Shown here piece after piece: positions 1-9,790 of a stretch of DNA of 54,181 nt (the first letter of the stretch is position 1; every line of letters starts with the position of its first letter). The position numbers were made by a program, and so were the translations under genes. Under the pieces are notes generated by a model. The model saw only the letters and a program-made list of their open reading frames with translations, did no database searches and was not told the DNA's origin. Source of the stretch: Candidatus Heimdallarchaeota archaeon (GTDB lineage Archaea > Asgardarchaeota > Heimdallarchaeia > Heimdallarchaeales > JAJRWK01); NCBI GenBank assembly GCA_027061945.1, contig JAMOVR010000080.1, positions 1 through 54,181 of the forward strand, in the 5' to 3' direction.

Positions 1-24
1 TACGAGGTTTACGGCTTTTGCTAC
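1..24 (-). CRISPR. first repeat of a CRISPR array that leaves the window
   Basis: Read on the minus strand, these 24 bases match the first 24 bases of the 37-base repeat of the array at 8604-9582, in the variant with 'aaaag' rather than 'aaacg'. The matching leader follows at 25-226. The rest of this array lies beyond base 1, so its length and spacers cannot be seen. Confidence 0.93.
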
Positions 25-226
25 TGGTATTTTTTTAGTTGTTTTGCGTGTTCTAAACCCATTTTAAGAATCGGTTTAGGGTACAATCTAGGGTTTGCAA
101 GCTCATTTATAAACATTGTCAAAACACCCCCACAAGCCGTGAAAACAAAAAATATTTCTCACCGCCCGTTAAAAACACAAAAACAATAATTAGAAACACT
201 ATAACAAAAAAATAAACACATTCATG
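25..226 (-). promoter_or_regulatory. CRISPR leader of the left array
   Basis: The reverse complement of 25-226 matches the leader at 8402-8603 at 200 of 202 positions; the two differences are G/A changes around 129-132. The match starts and stops sharply: beyond 226 and 8402 the flanks are unrelated. A TATA-like octamer (tttataaa) at 106-113 sits about 80 bases before the first repeat and is probably the pre-crRNA promoter. Confidence 0.92.
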
Positions 227-2884
227 AATTATTTCTTTTTATTTCTCCCTGCTTAGTTCTTGTTATAACTTATACTACATCTTGTCTTATACTTTAATTA
301 TGCGTGATTTTCTTGTTTTATTAAAAACGTTCTTTTGGTCAGTAGTACTCCAGTACGTTTGATATATGGTGAGTGGTATTCCCTTGACACACATTACTGT
401 TATTTTAGGAACACGTAAACATCTCCAAAAAAACATCTTACAACACATTTTTTTCAGAATGACTACATAAAAAACCACTTATTATTTTTAGATATTCCTC
501 CAATTTTACATTTTCCCTATTTTTCATTATTTGTTTTATTTTTTTACATAAATCACGAAATCATTATCTGTCTAAACCTTGGCTTAAAATAATAAATATA
601 TCCTGCACCTCAAATCCCTACAAAACTTTTTTCTAAGATGTTGGTTGATACAAACTACATTTCTTTTAAACAATATGGTTTAAAATATATGGTGCAGTAT
701 ACTAATTAAACAAATTATATGTTTTTATTTGGATCTTGTCGTTTAATTAATTTTGCATATATTAATTTTAAATTCATTTTTTCTATAATGAATGAATTAC
801 TGAAAATACATATTATATATCTATATATTTTATTAATTATTTAATTATCGAATTTTCGATTTTTTAACATATGTGTCACGCGTATCACATTACTACTCAA
901 GTACCCCCTACGAAACAGTCAATTACTCAGTCTAAATATCTCATATGTTAACAAAAGTATATTTTCTATACTTTATACGTCATATTTCGGGATCTTGATA
1001 ATATCCTAAAATTTCAAGGATTTAATTATTCCTTTCATAGATCAGATTTTGAGATCCTAATCATAGTTATTATGTGGTATATATCAATAAATCGCATATT
1101 TGAAACTATCAAAATTTACAGTTCTAATAAATATTTTATACACATGTAAACTGTGTTGTTATTCCTTTTCGTTTGTGTTTTTTAACAATAAAAATTCGTA
1201 TCACAATTATTTTTAAATATGTGACACATGAACTAAATTTTTTTATTATTAAACAGTTTCTGCGAATTTTCAAGCTACGCTCTCCCTACACAAAGAATAA
1301 ATTTTTTTAAATAATGAAAAAGTTATTGGTTATTATTTCAACAATAAACCATAAATTTTAATGTTTTATTTAAATAACTTTGTCATGTTGGCTTATGGGG
1401 CCGTGATTAATGAAAATAATGCCGTAAAATATTTTTTATCCAAAAACATTTGTTTGTAAATATCCCTATAATTTATAAATTTATATGATCTTTCTTATTA
1501 TTTTTAGTATTTTCGTTTTTTTCAATATCAGGGATGGAACTAAACCATGTTATTTGTATCTTTTTCTAGTTTGTTTTGCCTGATACCTTTATTTTGTTTA
1601 AATGAAATGGATTAAATCTAACTTAATATTCCTTAAAAGTTAGTCATTACTTTTGTGAGGTGTGTTCTATTTCATCAATGTGCTCTGCCCCAAGATTGCT
1701 TCCTCGTAAGGTGGGTATTAGGGGGGTAAAGGTTTTACTATAGAAGATAAGAGGCGATGTCCCAGTAATGTCATATGCACAACTCGATCTACCATAACAA
1801 CAAATCGGCATTGGCACCGGCTTATCTCATGCTCTACTCCGTACTTAGGTGGGGGTAATTTCTCGCTGATGGGGTTAATTGGTGGATAATATATCTTGTT
1901 TTTATCCCCAAGATATTATTTATGAACTGTTAATTAATAACCAATGTTTCTATTTCTTTATCTTATGGGGTGGATCTTAAATTAAGTGATATTAATCGTA
2001 TGTTCCTTTGAACTTATTGAACATTGTTTTGTACCTTATTTTTCGAATCATATTGTTTTTTTACTTTTTATATTACTCATTATAATCTAATGCTTTAAAA
2101 TTTTTGAATTTAGTGTCAAATTAACATATTTTTTTAACAACGCGAAAATACGAATTTTCTACATTAATTTACTACTGTTTTTCTTATTTTTTAACTCTCA
2201 CGGTAGAAAAAATTTGACCTATTACTCCGAATTATTACTTATTTTCGTTTTTTTGCACAACTAAATTTATATTTCCAAAATTGTAAAACGTGTATATTCT
2301 TGCTAAAACATTTATTTTTCAGAAATACGATTTTAACTAGGTTATTTTAGAAATAGGTTATAATTAACCGGCGTCATTCTCAAGATCATGTGAAATTGAA
2401 CGAAAACTAAATATGTTTTTCGTTTTTTTGCATGTAATAAAAATAACGTTCTTATTTTTTCTAACGTGTTCAATCGATATTAAAAAACAAACGAAGGCAT
2501 AGTGTATATGCGAGAAACTAGTGTTAGAGTGTATACTCTCCTCAAGTTGCTTATGTAGTGAGTATTTACTAGTTAATGGTTTCGTTTCACAGAGCTCTAG
2601 ATTTTTTAGGCTTTTCTTTTATTTTTTTGGGAAAATTTAATCCAAAGGCTTTGTTTTATTCATAACTGTGTTCTGCTCTTTTTCATTCTGTAGGGATTAT
2701 TATTGTATTAACTATATTTACCTCTCTTTCCCGAATCTTTATCAATTCAGAGTAATAAAGATAATTAAGTACTGGGGTAACAATTGTCCTTATCGTCTAT
2801 TCTTATGTGCTTATGTGGTGTTCAAAAATATTGTAAGTAAAGCACAGCAAATACCTAAGATCATAACCTTTCTTTCTTTCTAGC
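227..2884. other. gene-poor AT-rich stretch between left leader and IS605 relic
   Basis: No open frame here looks like a protein gene. Most of it is extremely AT-rich. A visibly more G-rich island lies at about 1660-1880. It contains runs of G and a possible long-range 7-base pairing between 1745-1751 (agataag) and 1821-1827 (cttatct), so it could encode a structured RNA, but I recognise no known RNA family. The motif ttttcgttttttt recurs near 1510, 2243 and 2418. Confidence 0.6.
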
Positions 2885-2985
2885 TCAGTGTGAACTACCC
2901 CTTGCTTTAGTGAGGGGCTTCCTGCTTCACAGAGGAGACTCTCTCCACAGGCGCTACGGGCCGTCCCAGCCCTGCAAGAAAAAAA
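2885..2985 (-). mobile_element. decayed IS605-type right end with tnpB 3' scrap
   Basis: On the minus strand this reads as a fragment coding for the tnpB C-terminal 'GRPVAL' region, followed by the right-end block GAAGCAGGAAGCCCCTC and then an AGTTCAC box. The same order occurs at 34536-34680, but here about 70 bases between the two parts are missing. It is a relic: no transposase gene is attached. Confidence 0.75.
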
Positions 2986-3087
2986 TATAAAAAAACATAT
3001 AATGTTTTCGGATTTCATCCCCTCCCTTCCGAAAGGGAGAGGATTTCCCGCCGAGAAAGTTAATTAAATTCTTGAACAAAATGTTTC

Positions 3088-4203
3088 ATGGTTATGTTGA
3101 ACACAAAACTAAAAGCAATGTTCCTTTCAACGATGACGATTGCCTTTATCTTTGGTTTTCTTCATCTTTTCTTTCCCGGATTCAAGTATGATTTTCGTTC
3201 TCTACATATTTTCCTATACAATTTAGTAACAGGGGGCACTATTCTCCTTTATTATACTGAAAAAAAAGATTACATGAGTAAGATCGTGTGGTCATTCTTC
3301 CTTCTTTCATTGGCATATGCGGTACTTCTTTTTTTTGAGAAATATTGGGCAGGAATCTTTATTGGTCTTGTGTTAGCAGTAATTGTTGAAAAAGTGCGCA
3401 TCAAGGCTTTTCAGTTTTTCCCATGGGATTTCTTTTATAACAAAGAAAGCGTAGCAAAAAAATTCCATCATGCAGCGCTTCTATGTCTATCTATTGGTTT
3501 AGTGATCGCATCATTTGCAATATGGAACCAACAATACGGACATGTTTTTGTATTTGAAACTTTAACGTTACGTTCATTTTATCTTGGTTATTCATTCCCT
3601 GTTTCACTTATCTCTTTCTCCGTGACCTTCCAAACACTTAAGCAAACCAGTAACAAGTTTTTCCAGTTCTTAGGTCCCTTCACTTTTTGGTCAATTAATC
3701 TGGGGGTAATAGTCTTTTTCTTATTCATTATTTTTGAAGCCCTTTACTGGGAACTATTTATTTCTACCTACTTGTTCGTTTCCGTTTCTTTAGTACTATA
3801 TATGTACATAGTTTTAGGAGAGAAAAAGCAACAAAAAGCGTTTATAACTTCGGGTTTAAGTTTTCTACTTGTTGTTGCGATTCTGGGAGTGACATACATC
3901 TCACTCAAATTTTTCCCTAAAAGTTATGACGCAGTGAAGGATGTTCTACTTCATTACCACGCATTATACGCTTTGTATGGGTGGAATCTTAGCGGGCTAG
4001 CGGTGATCTTAAGATATGAAGACTTCCCAATAAAACTCCATGAAAAGAAAATGATCATTTTTCATTGGTTGTTAATTGGTGGTATCGCTCCTCTGGGTTA
4101 TTATTATGTTGTTCCTGCACTAATTAGTATCCCGTTATACTTTATTTTCTTATACGTACTATTCTTCAGTACTCCTACGCATAAAATAATAGCATCTAAA
4201 TAA
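3088..4203 (+). CDS. polytopic membrane protein of unknown function
   Basis: This 371-residue protein consists almost entirely of hydrophobic helices (about ten predicted by eye) with short polar loops such as YTEKKD and GEKKQQK. I recognise no family motif, and no catalytic residues stand out. The start is an ATG at 3088; a second in-frame ATG at 3094 is equally possible. It reads towards the membrane-bound regulator encoded on the opposite strand at 4305-5171, with about 100 bases between the two stop codons. It lies inside the interval bracketed by the two CRISPR leaders, but nothing in its sequence links it to CRISPR function. It is a genuine gene by length and codon structure; its role is unknown. 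Confidence 0.75.
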   Translation: MVMLNTKLKAMFLSTMTIAFIFGFLHLFFPGFKYDFRSLHIFLYNLVTGGTILLYYTEKKDYMSKIVWSFFLLSLAYAVLLFFEKYWAGIFIGLVLAVIVEKVRIKAFQFFPWDFFYNKESVAKKFHHAALLCLSIGLVIASFAIWNQQYGHVFVFETLTLRSFYLGYSFPVSLISFSVTFQTLKQTSNKFFQFLGPFTFWSINLGVIVFFLFIIFEALYWELFISTYLFVSVSLVLYMYIVLGEKKQQKAFITSGLSFLLVVAILGVTYISLKFFPKSYDAVKDVLLHYHALYALYGWNLSGLAVILRYEDFPIKLHEKKMIIFHWLLIGGIAPLGYYYVVPALISIPLYFIFLYVLFFSTPTHKIIASK

Positions 4204-4304
4204 AATAAATCATTTTTCTGGTTCCAGAACTTTCTTTTTTTTCAAATTTTTTAATAATTATAACATTTAGAGTTTCTTTAGATAATTCATTTTTTCTCTG
4301 TTTT

Positions 4305-5171
4305 TTACCCCGTTATGAATATAAAGGAGGTGAAAACATAAAAATAAAGAATAATTATGGAGAATAATGCACTTTTCTCAATGCTCAAAGAATAGTAATT
4401 AGAAATTACTAATGTGTTAGTAGCTACGAACCATGCTTGAGAAATAATCATTGTTATGAGCCATAATGCCCTCACAGAATGTGTACCTAATAAATTTAGC
4501 CCGAACAATATTAAGATTGATATTATTGTCAGTGTCATAGAAAACAAGAATCCGGCGAACCCTCGTAATGACATTTTTTTTCTATTTATTGACAAAAATA
4601 TCCATTGTAATATTACCCCCCCTAAAAAGCTTAAAACACTAATCAAAAAAGTAATTACAGGACTCTTAATTATTTGTTGTCCGTAAAACAATGGTCCTAG
4701 CACAATTGCTCCTGTGCTTGCCAACACCCATGAGGAAAATAACCATCCCACTAATAAGACAATGATCACCGTTATTTTATGCTCTGCTATAAAGTAGAGC
4801 AATCTATTACTTGCCTCGCTAAAAAAACTAACTTTTTCAACAGTAACTCTTCCTGCTTTTGTTTTTAAAAACCATTCGCAGACTTCATATCCTTTGTCTG
4901 TTAACACATATTTTTTATTTTCTTGTTTTATTAATGGGCCTAATAGCTTTAAATGGTGATAGATTACTCCTGTAGATAGACCCCATTCTTTAGACATTTT
5001 AGTAAAAGATATACTCCCTTCTTCAAATATTTCTTGTAAGATCTTTCTCCGAATAGGATGAGAAAGAATCAAGAATACGTCGTTTTCCACGTCTTCCCCA
5101 GTTGTTTTTCCAAGCTCCGACAATCTCGAGCCGCTCCTAAAAACAGTTAATATTATTTTTTCAAAAGCCAA
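4305..5171 (-). CDS. membrane-bound winged-helix regulator
   Basis: Residues 28-110 form an ArsR/MarR-like winged helix. The pattern LSHPIRRKILQEI opens the domain, GLSTGVIYHHLKLL is the recognition helix, and KYVLTDKGYEV is the wing. Residues 130-288 form four or five membrane helices. Archaeal proteins of this design are thought to be one-component regulators held at the membrane; the signal is unknown. The longest frame starts with TTG at 5171. A GTG at 5090 is preceded by GGGGA and would begin right before the helix-turn-helix, so it is a strong alternative start that gives 261 residues. The nuclease gene at 5238 is divergent from it, and the short shared gap could let it control that gene (inference). 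Confidence 0.8.
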   Translation of the reverse strand: MAFEKIILTVFRSGSRLSELGKTTGEDVENDVFLILSHPIRRKILQEIFEEGSISFTKMSKEWGLSTGVIYHHLKLLGPLIKQENKKYVLTDKGYEVCEWFLKTKAGRVTVEKVSFFSEASNRLLYFIAEHKITVIIVLLVGWLFSSWVLASTGAIVLGPLFYGQQIIKSPVITFLISVLSFLGGVILQWIFLSINRKKMSLRGFAGFLFSMTLTIISILILFGLNLLGTHSVRALWLITMIISQAWFVATNTLVISNYYSLSIEKSALFSIIILYFYVFTSFIFITG

Positions 5172-5237
5172 GTTATTGATAATCTTTCTAGTAATTAGGC
5201 TTTGCTAAATCCCTAAAAATAGTTAAAAGTAATTTTT

Positions 5238-6950
5238 GTGAATATAACTCAAATGCATAAAGATTCAATGACTGACTTTTTTACGGTGTCACAAATAAGG
5301 AATTATTTTAATAATGACCCTCTGCTTGACTGGTTACAACGATTTGGGGAAAAAAACGGTTATTCCCAGGACCCTCCAGGGAGTGAGAAATACAATCAGC
5401 TTGTCATGAAAAAAGGAAAAGAATTTGAAGAAAAAATATATTCTGCGCTTGGAGTAGATCCTCTTGTTTCTTCTTTTAAGCCGGAAGAAGACTTTGAAAA
5501 AACCGTTTCACTGCTCTCTAATGGAATAAATGTTCTTTCTCAGGCGACACTAGTTAATTATTCTAATAATTCTTGGGGTATTGCAGACTTGATCGTTTCT
5601 AAAAATTGGTTTTTAGAGAAATACCCCCAGTTTGAAAGTAAACTTGATGGGTTTGACGGGTATCTTGTTGGTGAAATCAAGTTTAAAAAAGCAAAGAATG
5701 GAAAAAAAGGGTATAGCTTTGAAAAAAAAGACCGCATGTTTTACGTAGCCCAATTAAAAACATATATTGATGCTACGTCTAAAATAGTTCCTGTTTTTAA
5801 AGAGGGTTTTATACTTGCTCGAGATCCCCCTCCAATTCCTCATAATGGCCGTCCAGGAACACCAATTTTTCTCCCTATTGAAAAAGAAGTAAATGAGAGG
5901 ATTAGTAGTGCTTTAAGTTGGCTAAAAAAAGTAATTGATGACGGAGAAAATATTTTTCCGGGTTGTTGTTCTGAAATGTATTCTAACATGAATAACCATG
6001 AATCTTTCCCTTGGAGTAATGCTAAAAAACAGATTGCAGAAGAATTGGATGAGATTACTCGTATCACAGAGATAAGTATCTCCATGAGAAATAAGCTTCA
6101 TAATCTCGGAGTTTTTTCTGGTGCGGGTCTTGCAAGAAAAGTGCTGGTAGAACAAGACCCTGAAGTACTATCTCTCCTTCCTAATGGTTCAGAGTCCGTC
6201 AAGAAAAGACGGATTTTAGCGGTTTTAGAAGCTAATTATGGCAATCGCCCCCTATTTATCCCACGTAACGACGAGTTAGAAGCAAAATGGCTTGTCCCTT
6301 CGAATGCCGAGTTTTTTGTAGACTTTGAGACTTTTAATAGTGTTAATGATGATTTCTCACGTTTTCCTGAAGCCGGAGGCACTCCAATTACTTACATGAT
6401 TGGTTGTGGTGACATGATTGAAGGAGAATGGGTGTTTAAGTGCTTCGTAGCCCGTGAAGAAACATATGAAGAAGAAAAACGTATTTTCTCCGAGTTCTAC
6501 GACTACTTGATCCATCGTTGTAATGTTGCTGGAAGCTCTTTGAAGAATGCAGTAGTCTTTCACTGGGCTAGTCACGAAGTAACGAATACCCGTAAAGCTT
6601 CTGAGCGACACAATGTTCCTCAATGGAGTGAGTTAAATTGGACTGATTTAGGTGCAATAGTAAAAAATTATCCCTTATATGTAAAAGGTGCTTTTGATTA
6701 TAAACTTAAATCCATAGCTAAAGCATTGTTTAGGAGTGGGAAAATCCAGACGGTTTGGGAGGAGGGTGGTCTTGGTGATGGCCTAACTGCAATGACTATC
6801 TCATGGGAAGTCTATTCAGAAGCAAAAGAAAAACAGTTAGACCCTCTTAGCCATCCTGTAATGAAAGAAGTAATAAAATATAACGAAATCGACTGCAAAA
6901 CAACTTGTGAAATACTAAACTGGATGCGTGATTATTTATCTATGTATTAA
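5238..6950 (+). CDS. TM0106-type RecB-like nuclease with DEDD exonuclease domain
   Basis: This 570-residue protein has two nuclease domains. Residues about 15-235 are a RecB/Cas4-like PD-(D/E)XK domain with D117, E146-x-K148 in VGEIKF, and Q172-xxx-Y176 in QLKTY, so the catalytic set is intact. Residues about 355-570 are an RNase H-like DEDD exonuclease domain of YprB type: D362 and E364 in VDFETF, and the closing YNEIDC motif. This order is that of the TM0106 family, whose cellular role is not settled. No four-cysteine iron-sulfur cluster like that of Cas4 is visible. The start is a GTG at 5238; ATG codons follow at 5253 and 5268. It lies between the two CRISPR leaders, so a role in handling foreign DNA is tempting but only inferred. 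Confidence 0.85.
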   Translation: MNITQMHKDSMTDFFTVSQIRNYFNNDPLLDWLQRFGEKNGYSQDPPGSEKYNQLVMKKGKEFEEKIYSALGVDPLVSSFKPEEDFEKTVSLLSNGINVLSQATLVNYSNNSWGIADLIVSKNWFLEKYPQFESKLDGFDGYLVGEIKFKKAKNGKKGYSFEKKDRMFYVAQLKTYIDATSKIVPVFKEGFILARDPPPIPHNGRPGTPIFLPIEKEVNERISSALSWLKKVIDDGENIFPGCCSEMYSNMNNHESFPWSNAKKQIAEELDEITRITEISISMRNKLHNLGVFSGAGLARKVLVEQDPEVLSLLPNGSESVKKRRILAVLEANYGNRPLFIPRNDELEAKWLVPSNAEFFVDFETFNSVNDDFSRFPEAGGTPITYMIGCGDMIEGEWVFKCFVAREETYEEEKRIFSEFYDYLIHRCNVAGSSLKNAVVFHWASHEVTNTRKASERHNVPQWSELNWTDLGAIVKNYPLYVKGAFDYKLKSIAKALFRSGKIQTVWEEGGLGDGLTAMTISWEVYSEAKEKQLDPLSHPVMKEVIKYNEIDCKTTCEILNWMRDYLSMY

Positions 6951-7091
6951 AAGTATTTCTTATAGATCTTGCTTTTTTTTATTTCAACGATTGATTTTTA
7001 TAGAATATACCACAATATACAATTTTGTTTGTGTTTCGACTCCCATAAGACTAAAAACAGTTAAAAATTAAGTTTATTATTTGTTTACTAA

Positions 7092-8159
7092 ATGACGGAA
7101 CAACAAACAACGTCCAGTGTAAAGGCAGACCTCATATTCATGCCCATCATGGGTGTGTTATACTGGATATGGATGGTCTTCCTTGCATGGAGAACGAACT
7201 CTCCGTTAAACCCATTGTACGGCATAACGGGGGCTCCCAACGTGGGAACAGCGATTGCCTTGTTGTGGGTTGTCGCAGGTTTTGTCTTGGTCACAGTTTC
7301 TGATGGCCGAAAACTATTAAGAGAAAAGTTTGACAGCACTGGCAAGAGAATTACTGTGGTCTTGACTTATCTTTTAGTGGGTTGGTTGATAGACTACTTG
7401 CCATATGCGCTCTCTAATGGTTTTAGCTGGAAAATCATTTATTTCTTAATCTTTATGGTTTTGCCAGGAGTATTGGTAGTTATACCATGGAATGATGACG
7501 ATCTAACTGCAAATATTGTCCGTTTTGTACTTGTCCTTATTGCATGGGCAGGTCATGACGCTAAAATATATCAATATTCTTTTGCCCCTGATGGATATTT
7601 CAATGCCATTAACGCTTTACAGACGGTTTTCATTACTTTAATCGCTTTCGCAGTTTATCGTAACCCGTTTGACGAGACCTTTGCCCGTTTTGACATAACA
7701 TTAAACGACTTAAAATATGGTCTTCTAAGCTTATTCATTCTTTTTGCTATTTTAACACCAACAGGCTTATACTTGAAATTTCTTACACTTAATCCTTCTA
7801 AGAACCCCCTCTTATATCTTGGGATCTTTGTAGAGATCTTCGTAAGAGTAGCTATTATTGAAGAGCTCATATTTAGAGACATATTACAAAGAGCAGCAGA
7901 TAATTACTTTAATGTCGCAGAATCAAAGCTCCGTTCAATTGGAAGTCTTATCTTAGTATCATTATTCTTCGGATTGTTCCATGCTAATAACTTGGCTGAC
8001 CTAACAAACACAATAATATATGTTGTTTTTGCTTTCATTGCAGGCATATTTTATGCAATAGCCTGGCGTTTTGAAAGAAGACTTCTGGCAGCAGTAATCA
8101 CACACGTTGGTGTAGACTTGTTATGGTTCACCGTGTTTTACGCTGGAACTGGAGCTTAG
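7092..8159 (+). CDS. CPBP family intramembrane metalloprotease
   Basis: This 355-residue protein has about eight membrane helices. Its C-terminal half carries the three conserved motifs of the CPBP/Abi (CAAX protease-like) family: E257-E258-xxx-R262 in EELIFR, H297 in FGLFHANN, and H338 in ITHVGVDLLW. These are the glutamates and histidines that form the active site within the membrane in Rce1-like enzymes. Members cleave proteins in the membrane, and some give immunity to bacteriocins; the substrate here is unknown. It is a single gene with its own upstream gap, placed just before the CRISPR leader at 8402. The ATG at 7092 is the first good start. Confidence 0.9.
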   Translation: MTEQQTTSSVKADLIFMPIMGVLYWIWMVFLAWRTNSPLNPLYGITGAPNVGTAIALLWVVAGFVLVTVSDGRKLLREKFDSTGKRITVVLTYLLVGWLIDYLPYALSNGFSWKIIYFLIFMVLPGVLVVIPWNDDDLTANIVRFVLVLIAWAGHDAKIYQYSFAPDGYFNAINALQTVFITLIAFAVYRNPFDETFARFDITLNDLKYGLLSLFILFAILTPTGLYLKFLTLNPSKNPLLYLGIFVEIFVRVAIIEELIFRDILQRAADNYFNVAESKLRSIGSLILVSLFFGLFHANNLADLTNTIIYVVFAFIAGIFYAIAWRFERRLLAAVITHVGVDLLWFTVFYAGTGA

Positions 8160-8401
8160 AACAATCAAGCTTAAATTAATTCTTTTATAATACATTTACT
8201 TTTTTATCCGCTTTTTTCTTTTTTCTTGTTTTTACAGCAAAGCAATAAACACCTAAGAAATCGCTGTTTTTTATTCTATTAATTACTACGAATTAATTAA
8301 TGATTACCCTATTATTATGAAAAATATTTTTCAGTTTATTATACTCTCACGCAATGAAAATTGGGCAGGACGCCTACTACGATAATGGGAGGAGGAATGC
8401 C

Positions 8402-8603
8402 CATGAATGTGTTTATTTTTTTGTTATAGTGTTTCTAATTATTGTTTTTGTGTTTTTAACGGGCGGTGAGAAATATTTTTTGTTTTCACGGCTTGTAGGA
8501 GTGTTTTGACAATGTTTATAAATGAGCTTGCAAACCCTAGATTGTACCCTAAACCGATTCTTAAAATGGGTTTAGAACACGCAAAACAACTAAAAAAATA
8601 CCA
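8402..8603 (+). promoter_or_regulatory. CRISPR leader of the right array
   Basis: It directly precedes the first repeat and is 99% identical to the inverted copy at 25-226. A TATA-like octamer lies at 8515-8522, about 80 bases before the first repeat, suitable for starting pre-crRNA near 8545. An inverted repeat, ctaaacc (8549-8555) and ggtttag (8569-8575), lies about 30 bases from the first repeat and is kept in both leaders, so it may be a binding site for regulation or spacer integration. Confidence 0.92.
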
Positions 8604-9582
8604 GTAGCAAACGCCGTAAACCTCGTAAGGGGATTGAAATTTATTATACTATATTACTTTCATGTTTATTAAGATTACGCAAGTAGCAAACGCCGTAAAC
8701 CTCGTAAGGGGATTGAAATTAGAGGAGCTTCTTAACAACTTTGATGACAGCATGTGGCTCAGTAGCAAACGCCGTAAACCTCGTAAGGGGATTGAAATCC
8801 GACGGGACCACTGCACCGGCAAGAAGTGCTGATAGCCCCTAGTAGCAAAAGCCGTAAACCTCGTAAGGGGATTGAAATTGTTCCGCCATTTTTTCGACTT
8901 TTTTAGCCACCCTATTTAGTAGTAGCAAAAGCCGTAAACCTCGTAAGGGGATTGAAATTGTTCCGCCATTTTTTCGACTTTTTTAGCCACCCTATTTAGT
9001 AGTAGCAAAAGCCGTAAACCTCGTAAGGGGATTGAAATTGCATGATAGAAACGGGCAATTGCGAGGAGGTATCAACCTGTAGCAAAAGCCGTAAACCTCG
9101 TAAGGGGATTGAAATCAGGATGTATCTTCGTGCCTACCACGTGGCTCCACGACCAAGTAGCAAAAGCCGTAAACCTCGTAAGGGGATTGAAATTGAAAGA
9201 CCGTAAACATAGTCTTCATTAGAAATTTCTTTTCCGTAGCAAAAGCCGTAAACCTCGTAAGGGGATTGAAATAAAATCACCGTTCTTGCCTTGTAATTGA
9301 TTAGATTTTCGCTGTAGCAAATGCCGTAAACCTCGTAAGGGGATTGAAATAGGTAGACGGAGAATTTCTTTACGACGAAGTAACAGGATTGTAGCAAAAG
9401 CCGTAAACCTCGTAAGGGGATTGAAATCTAAGTTTTCTTCCTCACCGATTATTTGTTGTGCTAATTCGTAGCAAAAGCCGTAAACCTCGTAAGGGGATTG
9501 AAATAAGAGTCGCTGTGAAGTGATGCCCATCCACAGTCTTCCATTGTAGCAAACGCCGTAAACCTCGTAAGGGGATTGAAAT
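8604..9582 (+). CRISPR. CRISPR array, 13 repeats of 37 bases, 12 spacers
   Basis: Repeats start at 8604, 8683, 8762, 8842, 8922, 9002, 9079, 9157, 9236, 9314, 9391, 9468 and 9546. They begin gtagcaaa and end in the typical attgaaat, which would be the 8-base 5' handle of the crRNA, as in type I-A/B/D and III systems. Spacers are 40-43 bases. Base 12 of the repeat varies: c in repeats 1-3 and 13, t in repeat 10, and a in the rest. Spacers 4 and 5 (8879-8921 and 8959-9001) are identical. Direction is set by the leader on the left. No cas gene is in the window, so the type cannot be fixed. Confidence 0.98.
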
Positions 9583-9790
9583 TATATTTTTGGATATTAT
9601 GAATTAAATAAACAATTATACAGATGTAAACATCTCTTTTCCCTAAAATAAATAACTATGCTGATACTAAGTATTTGGATATTAATTTTTTGTTTTTACC
9701 CCGTAAAAACGGACTTCTAGTGGACTGTAAGTGAATCTATAATAAATATCCTTGAGATAGTAAACATGCGAAAAACCGCGAGGTGATGAC
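9583..9790 (+). promoter_or_regulatory. gap between array and surface-protein gene, with hairpin
   Basis: A perfect 8-base stem, gtttttac (9692-9699) with gtaaaaac (9703-9710) around a CCC loop, lies about 80 bases before the next gene. An 11-base direct repeat, tttggatatta, occurs at 9589-9599 and 9674-9684. These could mark the end of the crRNA transcript or a control site of the following gene; neither is proven. A strong ribosome binding site (gaggtgat) sits just before 9791. Confidence 0.4.

Noticed and set aside
1711-1724. Match to the CRISPR repeat core (cctcgtaagg) in the gene desert
   Set aside because: Only ten bases match, with no further repeat or spacer structure, so it is probably chance.
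2668-2883. 71-codon frame ending just before an IS605 right end
   Set aside because: No ribosome site, no family-like content and composition like the surrounding non-coding sequence. The position next to the relic is noted but is not evidence of a gene.
5238-6950. Reading the RecB-like nuclease as a cas4 gene
   Set aside because: The protein lacks the four cysteines of Cas4 and has an added RNase H-like domain; TM0106 type fits better.
9134-9530. Two open frames on the minus strand with repeated 'SIPLRGLR' segments
   Set aside because: They are translations of the CRISPR repeats in reverse; the periodic segments come from the 37-base repeat.
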